From positions 54,181,169-54,245,168 of the forward strand of contig OX485806.1 in assembly GCA_950295325.1 (NCBI GenBank): a stretch of 64,000 bases of DNA, given 5' to 3'. Shown piece after piece: positions 34,271 through 48,900 of this stretch. How positions within the stretch are numbered: the first letter of the stretch is position 1; each line of letters opens with the position of its first letter. The notes below the pieces were generated by a model that worked only from the letters and a program-made list of their open reading frames with translations, was not told the origin of the DNA and did no database searches. The translations under genes and the position numbers were made by a program. This DNA is from Polytrichum commune (lineage: Eukaryota > Streptophyta > Polytrichopsida > Polytrichales > Polytrichaceae).

Positions 34271-37200
34271 GTGGGTTTGTGGAGCTCGGCTTCTTGAAAC
34301 TGAATATCACTATCACGCGACAAGGGTATTGCTATCACTCAAATATTCAGCATTGTATGCTTTGTGCATGTTTGTCGTCGAAGGACATGGCAAGGGGAAA
34401 AGTTTATATCCTTTGGGCGTTTTGTTACCTAATTCTTCCTTCCTACGGGTTGCTCGTTGTAGGGTGCACTGTTAGACACAGTGTGGCCGGACTGTAACAT
34501 CTTTCCGTAGTACTGTAAGATCGTTCAATTACCGTACCTTGGTACACTTCCAAGTTCTTCCTCTTCAGAAAGTTGATACTTTCACACATTCTTGGTTCTG
34601 CAATGCAACTAGTTAGGGTGTTAGGAACAAGTGAATCGACTACAAGGTCCTTGCCCAAGTAGCTACTCTGTTCTCGGTATACGAAGTTTTGAAATCACGG
34701 GAGGCCATTGTTGTGTATATTCTATGTACTCTGGAGTACAACTTATTTACGAGGCAGATGGACACATCGTCGTAGTGAAATTACGCAAACAACTTGACAC
34801 CAGATTGGAAGTGCAAAGCAGGTAAAATTGCGGATAATCTGGATTTCGGTTCACAACACCTACCGAGGGGGCAGTTTGTGGCTGATTCATCCCAATTTTA
34901 ACTCAGTATGCAGACTACTCGGGGTTTCTGACCCTGATTTAGGGTCTAAAATTACTATATTTAACAATTTCGGGCTTTACGAAAGCAATTAGCGCTTTCA
35001 CCGTACCCCCCGATAGGTGTGACGCAACTTTAGCAGATAATTCTGTTACGAGTGATACTTCATAGCACGTTAATCTTTCAAGACATGCGATTCTTTACTG
35101 GGATGACCTAGCAGCTTGAGGTGCTTGTGGAAGGCGGTGATTTTTACTTTATTTAGTAGAGAAGCGAAGGTAGGTAGATAGCAGATAATTCTTGTAGGTG
35201 ATATTTCGCAGTTTGGAAGTCTTTAAAGACTGGTGAGTCTTGTTTAGGACTACCTCTGCAGCTCGAGATTCTCGTGATCGATGGTGATAATTTTGCTTTA
35301 CCCGATAGAGTTTCAGTTCTGGACTGTAGTGAAGTCAATACCGTAGTTTCATCTGAGACATCGTCTATGTAAGTTCTCCTATGAGGATCTGGTACTACTG
35401 GAGATATTATGAGTGCAACCAGCTCTTCTAGTCACGTGAATCAGCTATGACAAAAAACTACTACATACAGCCAGCAGATTTGCATGAAAACAAGCTGCTA
35501 GGCAACTTGGAACTCACTTGATATTGATCCATTCTCCAATTGGAAAGGTGAAAAGATGTGTGATCAATCTTAGGGTCCGAGTGTCTTTTTGTAGACGCAA
35601 TTCCTTCTGTAACACTCTGGAGGGCCTTTTCGTCCCCTAGGGATCAGTATTGGAATACTTTCTAGATATGCAATATCCTGGGACCCGAGTCGAGGAAGTG
35701 CATACAAATGCTGGAGGATCCCTGTCATCACTATGCAAACATTTTGCAGTTTGTAGTAGAGATTTAAAATCCGAGATTTCATTATCTGTTGTGTGTTGGA
35801 GTGGGGAGTGCACTTCGCCTGTGGAGCTCATTTGAAGCTGCCTTATGTTTGCCAGGTTGCACTTGAAGTGGAGCAAGAAGAGGATGAAGCTGGAACTGTG
35901 GGGGACACGTTTACAGATTATGTAACGATCAAGATTATATCCTTCGAAATTGTCTGTACATAATTTTGAAGGATTCTATGTTCTTCTCATGTTACTGTAG
36001 ATTGAGCCACTGTTAGGTGGTGGTGCATTTACTGGCCTGGTACTGGTCTGGTTCATACTTTGCTTCTAAGAACAAAGATGTTCTAGAGGGGAGAAACCTC
36101 TTGGCTATCTTTCATCAACCTCTTTTCAAGTTACCTTCACAGATATCTTCTGCTGCATATGCACCACTGAATAAATTGTATTTATGTGCAGCGACCGTCA
36201 AAGCTGTCAATAGGCCAACCTCATCCTGATCCAATAGTAGAGACAGCGTCCTTGTCTGCTGTGCAGCCTCCAGAGCCTACGTATGAGCTTACGATTGCTG
36301 CAGAGATGGAGAAGAAGGATGCCTTGTCATGTCTGCAGCTTGAAACTATTGTGTATGCCTCACAGGTATCTTTTTCAGTTTTATTATGTGTGTCCTGATT
36401 CTTAAAAGAAGCATTTAGATCTGTGGTTGCAATTCCTCATTGTAATTGGCTATAAGTATGTATTACATAGTATTTAATTTGGAGGCAGATTGTGTTCACC
36501 CCAGTTTGTGTTATCTTTCGCTGTACTACAGCATGAAGTTCATAGCTGGTCATGCCTTGGAAAAATCTTTTGATGACTGCTCTACCTTCGTTTTCTGCAG
36601 AGACATTTGCAGCATTTAGCAGATGGCTCCAGGGCTGGATTTTTTCTAGGAGATGGAGCTGGAGTTGGCAAAGGCCGAACAATAGCAGGTTTAATTTGGG
36701 AGAATTGGCAACAAGGCAGATGCAAGGCATTGTAAGCAGATTTGCCTTTAACCCTCCTTGATTCTGGAAATATCCATGATGCTGATAAAACATCTCTTCC
36801 TGGTCTACATTGCTTTTTGTTTTTGGTGGATTCAATTCAGTAAACTTAGTGAGCTGTTTGTTTCTTATGTTCTTATGTGGTACCTGTATGTGTGTGTGTG
36901 TGTATGTGGTGGTGGTGGTGGGGCTTGTGGGGGGGGGGGGGGTTTGCAGATGGTTGTCCATTGGCTCTGACCTGAAGTTTGATGCACGAAGGGATTTGGA
37001 TGATGTCGGGGCTATGGATGTTGAAGGTAAGTTAGGGTACTTTTTTTGGCTACACACATAAAGCTTGGTCATACTTGGTATTGGGAAAAGCGCCCTATTC
37101 TTCTTCCATTGCTATTGTAAGATACCATAGATGCTTGTTAAGTTAATAGAGCTCTACACCTTGTAGTAGTTCTCCAGATTCCAATTCTATTTTGGTGGCC

Positions 37201-40200
37201 ACAAATATTGGTAATGGTGGGGTCGTGATGATAGTATTCTCTGTATGCTGCAGTTGGCAATATCTTCTGACTGTAATTGGTCCATTGTATAAATTTCTTA
37301 ATTACTGTTGCTACGTACCTTCATGGACTAAATTTGGCCTGTGAGTGCTCATTGAATTTGATCAAGAGCTGAACTAACGATTGTTAATGGCTATACCTGG
37401 ATTTTTTGGGGACGTGCAGTCCATGCCCTAAATAAGCTGCCCTATGGAAAACTGGACTCGAAGCAAGTAGGTGTGAAAGAAGGGGTGTTATTTCTCACGT
37501 ACAGTAGCTTAATTGCATCATCAGAGAAGGGGAGGTCAAGGTTGCAGCAACTGGTTCAGTGGTGCGGTCCTGATTTTGATGGACTGCTAGTTTTTGATGA
37601 GGTATCAGTATTCATTGCTGTTTGGTGTATCCAGACCTTGGGTGTGGCCTTGTAATTGTTTTATTTTTTTGTACACACTTTTGAAGAAATTTTATCATAT
37701 TGTATTGGCTGTCTAGATGCTGTAGGCTGCTTGTATGTGGCTAGGATTCTGGACGTCCATTAGTGGATTATGTAGACAGATAGTATGTCACATGGTGTCT
37801 TGTAAAACAGAAATTGCATTTAACCAGAGACCTAGCAGTTGAATTAGTTCCTGCCTTCTTTGGGGTGTATGGGATTTTGAAGAGGTTTGAAACTAATATA
37901 CCAAGCTTATTATTGTGACCCATGCCTCTGAGCATCTAATCAGATAAATGTATTAGAAGTAAAGAAGAAAAGAGAACTTTGGTTATTGTTTATTATTACT
38001 GACCTGATTTTTAAAGATTCTTCACTATAATTATAACTTAATATTTTATAACTCCCTGCTGTCTGAGCAGAATGCTTTGAAATGGACTTTGTACATCCAT
38101 TTGTCATTGGTACTCTCAAGGGCTTTGGGATACGCGACATATTTACTTGTGTTAATAGAACAAAATGAACAAGCAACAACCAGACTAAACATAAATTTTC
38201 CTTGACTTGGCCTCAGGGATTACTTGGTCTTGTGGCTGACCCCTTTTTTTGCAATTATTTTGTCCTATTTTACTCTGACAGTGTCACAAGGCCAAGAATC
38301 TGATACCTGAAGCTGGAGGTCAGGCAACTCGGACTGGTGAAGCGGTTCTTGAAATTCAAGTGTGTTTTCTGCCAGAGCTGTAATTGGATATATGTGCTGG
38401 AGTTCTTGGAACTATATTTCATTACTTCAAATTGCAAACTGCAAACTTTTAGTTCCTGTTTTGGGCTGTAGATGAATAGAGAAGTAGGACACTTGTAATG
38501 TTCAAATATGTTCTATGCATGCAAATGATTAAGTAAATGTTCCTACAAGCAATTGTCTGAGCAAGTTATCTTTCAATGCTAAGATGCTTTGGATTCATTT
38601 TCATGGATTTTCAGAACAGGTTGAAAGATGCACGCGTTGTTTACTGCTCAGCCACTGGAGCATCTGAACCTCGTAATATGGGGTACATGTCTCGGCTTGG
38701 CCTTTGGGGCACTGGAACAGATTTTCCTCAGTTTTCTTCTTTCCTTGGTGAGTTCCAGGCCCAGCAACACTTGATCTGAGTTAATATGTATGTGGGAGGA
38801 CTCTTTGATCCTCAATCATTGACCTGTGTTACTTAACTTGCTACTTCCCTATGCTGAGTTATATAAATTGTCAGCTCTAAGTTTCACTTGTTTTACCTTG
38901 TTCCTCAATATTAGTGTTTTTCATGAGAGGAAGTTGTGATTCGCTTTTTGAAGTAATTTACATTAGAGATTGTGAGGAGATATTATCCCTTTATGTATCA
39001 GGAGCACTAGAAAAACGAGGAGTTGGGGCTCTTGAGCTTGTGGCTATGGACATGAAAACAAGGTAGGACCTGGCATTTTACTAAGGTTCTGTAGTTTAAC
39101 ATATTGTATCAGTTTGAAGTGTGGATGTTATGTGCAATCAATGTTTAACAGAGTTCTGGCTACTTCCTGAGCACTTTGGTTGGATTGGGAATTGGATGAA
39201 GAGCATCGGGCACTTGATGTAATTGTCCTTGTGTGATGAGGACTCCAGAACTAGTTATATCTGTTATATATTTGCATATGAAGCAATTCTACACCTATTT
39301 TTCAAGCAAAACATTGGTTTATCTACCTTTCCAAGTGATTTAATACAATTTTATCATACATAAATTGTGTGGCTTTGGACTCTGAATATTGCTGTCTCAG
39401 AACATAATATTCTGATGACCTATTTCCATAGTATGGATTTGTGTCTGCCTCAGAGAAAAAACTTGATAGGGGCAGTTTATCAAATGAGGATGATATCATC
39501 AACTATGAAGTCATTCTGACAGAATTACCCACATGCGTACGAGTCTTGAATGCTGATAGCTGTTGCATAATTGGATGGTATAAGATGAAAAGCTTGGGTT
39601 TTTTGGCCAATGCTGATAATGTCTGGCCTCGCCAATCAAATCCATGTATTTCAATTAACCTTTATCTGGTATTTTTAACTAAATGCGAAATTAAAAATTG
39701 CATTCATTCAATATGGGATTTGGAAATAACCCATAATTTAAATGTTTTGCTTTTGTTCTCTTGCTTGCTATTACTTTTGGTGCCTGATTTGGAAATGAAG
39801 AAATGTGAGGAAACGAGAAGGAATATTTGGAGAGCTTGGTTTATTCATTTTTATTGGGTGTGCTTGTAGGAAATGGCTGCTTGATGATGTAAATGAAAAT
39901 TTCATTTCTTATACCTTTTCGTAGATGAAATAAATGCTCAAATTTGCAAGAGGCCCCAGACTTGACTTTTCTGGTTAAAGCTTCTGACACCTAATATTAG
40001 CAGTCACAGAATATATATGTCAAATACAAGTAGTGTCAGATTTTATGAAGCTCAATATTTTACATTTGGACAGTATGAAGTCTACCTTGTACTTTAGAGA
40101 CATTTGTTATTAAAATGGTAAGCAATGACCTACAAAGGGATGCCTTTTAAGATTTAGGGATTTTCATTCCACCAATTTTGTGATTCCACTGGGAAGATCA

Positions 40201-43200
40201 TTGGGTTGCTGCATGATATCTGTCAAATTTTATTGCATAGTAGTAAGGCAAATCTTTCCAGGTATTGAACATAAATATAAAACCTTATGTACATATTCCT
40301 TTAAATGTTCTAGTAAAAATCATTTCAGATTCTTACTGTGTCTCGATTTTAAAAGTCTCTTCTGGGGACCAGAGAAGGCCTTTGTAATTTTTAGTTTCAA
40401 AGTCAAAACTTGTCAATACACAAATCAAATCATTTTAGGTACTGGATGGGAGGTGTTCGAAAGGTCTAGCACATTGGTGATTATGGACTGATCTATAGCT
40501 TTTATGTGATGCTAAAGCCTTTTTTAAGTTATTTTGCAATTTGGAGTTAATAGAGGTGTGTCAAGTTTGAGGTGTCAGACAATGCTGCTGTATTAATGAA
40601 CTTACTGGTGGTTCTGCTCGCAGAGGAATGTATGTTTGTCGGACACTAAGTTTCAAGGGCGCTGATTTTACGATTGATGAAGTGCCTTTGGAGTTGAAGA
40701 TGCAGGTGAGTGATAAGTACTCACCTTTTGTCTAGAACCTGCATCCTAGATTATATGAATATGATTCATCAACAACTTCACATTTAATGCTGACACATTT
40801 TGTTGTGTTTCAGGATATGTATTTGAAGGCATGCTTTTTTTGGAGCACATTGCGGGTGGAGCTCATGTCTGCCTTGGATGCACTTCAAGAGAAGAAACCT
40901 AGCCAAAATCAGCTGTGGCGGCTGTATTGGGCAAATCATCAGGTCAAGTATATGGTGCATTGTAAGTCAGATATTAGTATTAAAGGCAGGGAAGTGTTGT
41001 ATGTCCCAAGGTCTCAATGTAAGTATGTTACCAGGAACTTAGTATTATGGATAGATCAGGTGGTGCATATATATTCTTAATGGACATTGAATATGGCAAT
41101 ATTCAAGTGTTGCTTAAGAGATGTATTGAATAGGTTATTAGGTTCAAACTCATTATACCGTAAGGAATAAGTTTGTATAGGGTGAAGCTTTGATTACATA
41201 GTCTGAATGAAACTGAATGGATACCCAACGTCCATTTGAGATGATATGGGCTAAAATGGGTTTTCAAATTTGCCCAATTGAACCCACATAAGCCCAAATG
41301 GGTCAAAACAAGTCTTCAAATAGACCACAAACAGAGCATCTGACATTGGGCTCTAGACTATGAAGTAATGGAGTGGGAAATCCTAATTCCATTTTTTACT
41401 TGGCATATCTCCATGCAAGTCACCACAACCAGTTTTCCCTCACAAAATTCCCCACAGAATATCAGTCATTGAATCAAATCAAACGCCTAGTTTTTGTAAC
41501 GTGAGGTTGGAGGCAATCTGGCCTGGTAATGTATTTGGAGGTATTGGTGGCGCTAGGCCCAAGTTCCTATCTGTGCCTCCCTCACATCCATCCGCAGGTT
41601 GGATGTGACAGTTTGTTTTGGCAGGGACAGATATTTGAGAAGTTTGGGGTTCACTAGACTGGTAGTCTGCTAGAAATTTCTCAGATGTAACATGCATTGG
41701 ACATAATGTTGACCTTATGACTTCCTTGCAAGATTAACTTTGAAGGTGCACATTTTTTCTTATTTTCTAACACTCTATGGATGGTGCAGCGCTTTTTCCG
41801 GCACATGTGCATGTCTGCTAAGGTGCCTGCAGCTGTCAGATTGTCAAAGCAGGCATTGGAGGAAGGGAAGTGTGTGGTAATAGGCCTGCAAAGCACGGGT
41901 GAAGCACGTACTGAAGAAGCAGTCAACAAATATGTTAGCTCCTCAAACTCATGTGCAAGCCTATTAAAATAACAAAGTCCTGAGGCTAGCTGATAAAACT
42001 GGCAAGCATTGGAAAGTTACACTGTAGAGGCTAGTGAGGACTTAGAAGAATGTTTTATACCCAGCTTTTCGCCTGTCTTTGTCCTTGTTTGATACGAAGT
42101 TGTAATCAAGGTACCGCAGACATGCATATCACAGACTTGGTGTCTTCCCGTGCTTAGGATAAGGATTGAAAAATTAGTCCTCATAGGCGAATGGTGTGAG
42201 AGGCCATAACCATTGAGCTCAAATCAATTGGATATCATGTGTAACTTATATAACTTATCATTGTGAAGATTATGTTTGACTCTTTGGGATATGTAGAAGG
42301 GGGCATTTTAATACCATATTTCAATGCATTCTAGTAGAGCTAGGGGTGTAGTCATTCCTTATGAAGTCAATGTCAGTTACAATATAGGCCCAAGTCCACC
42401 ACAAGCCCCAACCCCACTGTGAGCACATGTATATCCAATATGATCACCTTGCATGTTTACCCTCACATGGTCAAAATTTGTCTGTGCTCATAACTAATTG
42501 AGTACTACACATGTGCATCCAGTATGGTCGCTAATGAGTATCACTCCACTTGATATGTAGTTCAATGTGGGTGGGCGGGACAGTGGTTCAATGTGGATGA
42601 ATTGTTGCCTTATGTGATGGCTTGTAGATGAAACTAACTGTATCATGGGGTATCTGATCTGCACTTTGTAGCTGCCCCCGTGCCCCCCTTAAACATGTGT
42701 TTGCTTTAGAGAAGTATTTGAATTAGGCCAGTGAACCTTACATTGAACAACGGAGGATGATTTTGGCTACAGTTGAATTGTGTTTCTGATATGTTTTGCA
42801 TGTTTTTCAATATGGTAATTTTCAAATTTGTTTCATCTCTGCCTCTATGTTGGCATGCAGGGTGTTGAGCTTGATGATTTTGTATCAGGGCCTAGGGAAT
42901 TGTTGCTGAAGCTTGTAGAGGAGCACTATCCTCTTCCCTCAAGAGCTAACCATGCAGCAGGTCAATGCTTTTCCTTGGTCTTGTGTAATTATGTGGTTGC
43001 TTCACTCTTGTAATTTTATTCAAGAACTTTGTAAGTGGCACCCACATTTGTAGTGTCATCCTCTCTGCTGAAACAGACCCTCTGTTTTGTGCTCCTTGGA
43101 CCTCTGCCTCACTCAAGTGTGTGGCCACTGAAGAAGTTTACTTTGAACACTGGCATGTTTATTCACATTGATATACACTATAGGGTGATCAATATCATTT

Positions 43201-45960
43201 GCTACTAGTTGTGATATAGTGTGTTCTGTTATTTTGATATATTTGTTCAAGAGTTAAAGAATTCTTCTAAGTGCATGGAGATTGGGTTTCAGTTTGAGAT
43301 TGTGTGATCTCCTTCCTATGGCCTCTGTTTTTTTGTGGTTTGTGAAATTTGAAACTTTTTGTTTTTGGGGAGTCATTCTTTATGTGTTGTAATCGTCACC
43401 AAGCTCGGTCCACTTGGTTTGTTTGTTGAATGCTTGTCAAATTCCTGAGTGCACCTTATGCCATGGTATATCTGATAGTCTGTATTTTCTTCAATCTCTG
43501 TGGTTTTTTTTTGTGTATAAATTTCTATCGGGATTCTGTTAAACTGTTGCTCTCCTATCATTAGGTGTATATTTCTGATAGTATAGTTTTTACTTTATTA
43601 GTTTGAGTTTGTGATCGCTTATGTGGTTGTTCGGGATGGGTGGCTGCACAGGCATTAATGGGGATCACCCCGCCACTGTCTTCTGCAGCCACTTGGTAAG
43701 CACAAACTTTCTGCTTGATACTCGCTGATTGCTTTGTGCCCAGATATTTTGGACATCAGCAATTGTTCTCAAAATGTCATTGTTTTCTGCTCCAATGTTT
43801 CTGGGCAGAAAACCTTGGAGAACAATGTCCTACAAGGGCAACTTTTTTATGCAACAACTTGTGGAGAGTGGGCCTAGTTGATAGTCAAAACTTCATTCTA
43901 TCCTCCACGAGTTAGTTTTGGTCTTAGCTGTCGGTGGTTTTGCCTGATCATTAAGTTGCCTGATTTCTGAAGCTACTATGCAGACATGTGGTGCGTTTTG
44001 GACTTTTTTGGTTGCAAAACCTCCCTATGGTACTTGTCCTTGCATGTGGCCACATTATGCTTCTCTTATGGTATTGAGCGTTCTGCCTCCTCATTCAAAG
44101 TGGTTTCTGCATGCAATTTTTTCTCTGCCTTTAGGTTTGTGATCAACCTAGTTTGAGACTTTTGTATTTTGTTAGGACTCCCACTTAATTCCTCTTGTGG
44201 GAATATGTGCATGTTTCGTGGACTTTCATGCCCTGGTAATTTTAGTTTTTTAATATCATGCCAGGGATTGGTGGAGTCATTGGTGTGCCAAGCTTGAGGT
44301 TTTGTTGTGTTTTGAGGTGTCAAGAGATCTAGGAAATCATGGTGACAACAATTTTTTTACTCCAATTTCTCTAGATTTGATAGAAATTTAAATTGCTTCC
44401 ATGTTGATAATATCCTCAGCTTTCCATGTATGGTTTGTATGCAGCTGAATCTGATGCTGACTCAGCAGGAAGTGAGGACAAACCCAAGAGCTGTACTGTC
44501 TGCACACAGGAAGATGTAATTCCAACAGGCTTTAATGCTTTGTTCTCTTCAATTGCTTTTCTTCATTGAGTTTTAATATTGGGCTTTAAGTTGAATGTAT
44601 CACTTGTTGCAACTTGGTTGTACTAAATGGATGTGGACCATACCAACATGAGTGGATTGTCCTTATATTTGTGGACCTGTTGATAGTGAGTTCTCTTTCT
44701 TGCAGGTGTCTGACCACTTGTTGGAGTGTATGAAATGTGGGAATATAGTGCATCCAGCTTGTCTTGCTCCACCTTTAGCAGAGAAACTTGATTGTGATTG
44801 GTACTGCTATCAATGTGGTGAAAACACTAGTGATTATCAACTAGGACAACGACGTTATCTGGCTGAAGTTTTGCACAGGTATGCTCTGCAGAAAGCACCA
44901 CTCTCCTGTTTTTTGGAGACCTTCCATTGACCTTCAAGGGTTGATAGTAAAGGTAATAGTGTACAGGGAGATCACTGCAAAGGGTCAACAGGTCATAAGG
45001 AAATTGTGTATGTTAATGTTTAAAAAAAAATCTATTCCATCCATTAGGTACGATGCTGCAATATTAAGGAAGACGAAAACTTTGGATACAATTCGTGCTC
45101 TGGAGTTGCCAAATAATCCGTTGGATGACATCATTGATCAGGTTAGCTCCTCCAATTCTTTGTGAAACATATGCATGCACTTACATTCATCTCATGATTA
45201 TAGACTTCTAGGTTCCAAGAGGAAGGTGTCAAAGGATATAGTCACTGGGATTTTATTTTTTTATTCTATCATAAATTCACTATCTTGAGGAAGAGTATTT
45301 GTCTTTATTTTACAGTTGGGAGGTCCAGATCAGGTTGCAGAGATGACTGGACGACGTGGTATGCTGGTGAGGGCACAAAGTGGTAAGGGTGTAATATATC
45401 AAGCAAGGAATACGTAAGCACCTCTCAAATTCTCCTTGTGGCTTGTGATATCAGCTTAGCCTATGGTATGATATTTCTACTGGAAGTGATTCTTGTGTAC
45501 AGATTATACATTATTTATAATTCTTGACTATAATGTGTCTAGCAGAGGGTACTAATAGAAGGGGCTCGAAGTGTACTTTTAGTGAGTTCCTTTACAATCA
45601 GTTCCTGTACATATCGAACCGAATGTTTCTGGTTATTGTCAGTCTTGTTAACCATTTATTACGCCTGGGTGCATTCCAATGAACTTGGAATCTTCATACC
45701 ACACTCGATGTCAAGGGTAAATCAGCCCACTATTACCGACATATTTTGTTTGTGGAAACCAACTTTATAATGAAGATCTGCAAAGCAAAATCTCTTTTTT
45801 GCAGCAAAATTTGAGAATATCCAACGGTTTCAAAATTAGGGCAGCTAGTCCAAATCTAGTATTTTTGTTTAATTAAAAAATTCAATTAATCAAATTCAAT
45901 TAATCAAATTCAATTAATCAAATATAATTGATCAAAATTTGATGACAATAGAAATAGTGT

Positions 45961-45992
<32 letters not shown>

Positions 45993-48900
45993 TGCATATA
46001 TATAATTGTGCATTTGTAATTTGGAATTCATGTTCCTATTCTAGAGGTGATCAAAGTTCATTGAGTGAATGAGGACCTCTCACACTGATAATGAATGCCA
46101 AATTTGCAGCATGTTTGGTTTGGGGTGTTCGCCCAGACTACCAAAGATGGTTGTTCTTTACAATGGGCAACACTTACAGACAAGAATTTTTTTTCTCATT
46201 TAAGTCTTAGTGACCTTCTACGAGCTTCAAAATGACTTTGGAGAATTGTTCTCCTTCAAATGAAAGTAAAATCTAATGGGACTTGCACCTCCCTATTTCT
46301 GAAATATCAATTTCTCCATGCCAAGTGGGGGTCTTGGATGAAGATGCGACGTGGCTCTGCGGTGGCTTCTCTTTTTAAGAAGGGGTTTGGGGCAATAAAG
46401 GGTTTATCCATGGAAATAGCCACCATACCCACCAATATCAAACGTAATCCGTATGGGCTACCTGCCACCACTGTAGGCACCCCTGTAAATTATTCAGAGT
46501 AGCTGTGCTGAAGACTAAAACATCCTACTTAGAAGTTCTGTTTTTCTGTTTTTCTGTTTTCTTTTTGAAAAAATACAAGGTTAGTCCTAAGTAGTCTCAC
46601 GTTGAACTCTCAAGTGACCAGTTGGTGAAATACTGGTGCAAAACGACTCTTTACGTTGCCTTGTGTAGGAAGGATGTGACATTGGAGATGATCAACATAC
46701 ACGAGAAGCAACAATTTATGGATGGGAAAAAGTTAGTTGCAGTCATCTCAGAAGCTGCATCTGCTGGGGTGTCCCTCCAAGCAGATAGACGAGCTGTCAA
46801 TCAGGTGAATGTTTCTTCTCTTTTATCTAACCTCATTAAGGTTGTCTACCTAATTAATTGAGAGATTGTGCACTGCATGTTCAGGCACCAACCAAGGTAG
46901 GCCTGCCAGTCTTTTAATTTTTTACTGTATATGGCAGAGGAGAAGAGTGCATGTAACATTGGAGCTGCCTTGGAGTGCTGATCGTGCAATACAACAATTT
47001 GGAAGGACTCACCGGTCCAATCAAGCATCTGCTCCTCAGTATAGGTATGATACACATTGTAATGTATTTAATACTACTCTGAAAGTTGGGTGATTTGGGA
47101 TGCAATTCCTTCTTTTTAGATTTGTGTATACGAAATGTGTTCTACTGTATCAAAAGCAATTGATCATTTATTAGAAAAAACTACCACCAAGGTTGACTGT
47201 TTTGGTCCTTTTTGAGCAGACTACTTTTCACAAATCTTGGTGGAGAGAGGCGATTTGCATCTATTGTTGCTAAGCGTCTAGAGACCCTCGGGGCTTTGAC
47301 TCAGGGTGATCGAAGGTGCTCCACTAAAAGCATATGGAAATACCTGTTGAGGAGGCTTTACACACCCTTGGTTGAATATGTGACATGGCGTATCAGTTTG
47401 ATGGTTTAAGCCTTTCTATGATTAAGACTTCCTAGTTAAGCATATCTGTGATCGTGGTTATCACTTTGAGCAACCATTTCTATTGCCATCATATTCACTT
47501 TGCACTATTGTTCTCTACAACCTTTATTTTCTTCAACTTCTGAGTGGTCTCGTCTGACATGACTTTTATTGTTTGGCAGGGCTGGTCCCTCATTGAGTGC
47601 TTACAATTATGATAGTGTATATGGGAAGAAAGCTCTTGCAATCACATATAAAACAATTATGGAGCAGGTGGGTACGATCTTTTCGTGTTTGTTTCAAATG
47701 TTCTCTGGTTGTAGGGGGTTTGATACTTCAATTGCTCTGTGTAGTGGTTTGGCCTGTACTTATCTGATAAGTGGTGGTCCTAGATTTTTGACATCTGGTT
47801 ACATGCAAGAGATTATGACAAAGATGACCTTGAGAATATGTTCAGCCATATGAGGTCTGCTTCAGCTCTTAGGAATGATGGTAGCGGTCCCACAGTTTCT
47901 AGGTACTGGATAATTCATCATAAGTATTCATTTTTCCACCATTTGTGATCAGTGTGGGATGTAAAGGTTTTGCAACTTCATATCTGATAATCTTTGGCAC
48001 CCTTGTACAGTTGGAACCTGCTGTACCTCCACCTGGTTCTCCTAATGGAGATCCTACCAAATGTAAGGACTTTTTTCATCATTGCAGACAAGCGCTTCTG
48101 ACTGTAGGTATTATCCGGGATGCTGTTGGTGGTAAGCACCACTTCAACTGTCAAATTCTGAACTGCACACCAAGATACTGACGAGAACTGCATTATGTAG
48201 TACTGTTGTCAATTCCTGTGATTGCTGATGAGGACTTCTGAAGCCTGAGCGAAGAATTTAAGCCAACTCCCTTTTTGATTTGCTTCATATGTTCAGTAAC
48301 TCAAAACAATGGTCTAACAAAGTCAGCAACAAGGCCAACTGGAAGGATAGCAGAAGCAGATCTGCATGATGTAGCACGGTTCCTCAACAGGGCTTTAGGG
48401 TTGCCCCCCGACTTGCAAAACCGGTAATCTACCAAAGCAAGAAAGTCATCATGTCATTGCTGTACAATCTTCTTAGGGTCGTCTGGCAAGCCACATGGAA
48501 CAATTGTAGGGTCTCCAGAGGATATACTGAACTCACTTGTGATGTGCAGGCTCTTTGAGTATTTTGTAAGCATCTTTGATGAGCTTATACGGGATGCTCG
48601 TAAAGAGGGCCAATTTGATTCTGGCATAGTGGATATCAAGGCGGGTGCTATTGAACTAAGTTCTCCTCCAAAGGTATGTGTTTCTTCTCACCCCTCACCA
48701 TGGTTTGTGATATCAACCTGCTGACGTTTTTGCATTGAAGTTCAATCAGGTCAACTGGTTCTGAGTCTTGGTTGTGATTTGAAGCTATCTTAGCACATTT
48801 TCACAAATCTATGGCTTTGACTGATATTTTGGTTTCACAGAATAGTTCTAAGCAGTGATAGGGTCCAGTGATAAAATCCTTTTGTCAATTCAAAATTGAT

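Noticed and set aside
39441-39869. 142-codon frame inside intron 9 of the helicase gene
   Set aside because: Lies wholly between exons 9 and 10, has no homology to the family and ends in AT-rich intron sequence.
47806-47900. Possible additional helicase exon (reads [18 protein letters not shown] in one frame)
   Set aside because: No acceptor gives this frame the phase left by exon 21, and exons 21 and 22 already join in phase as in Arabidopsis. It could be a minor alternative exon, but I cannot support it.
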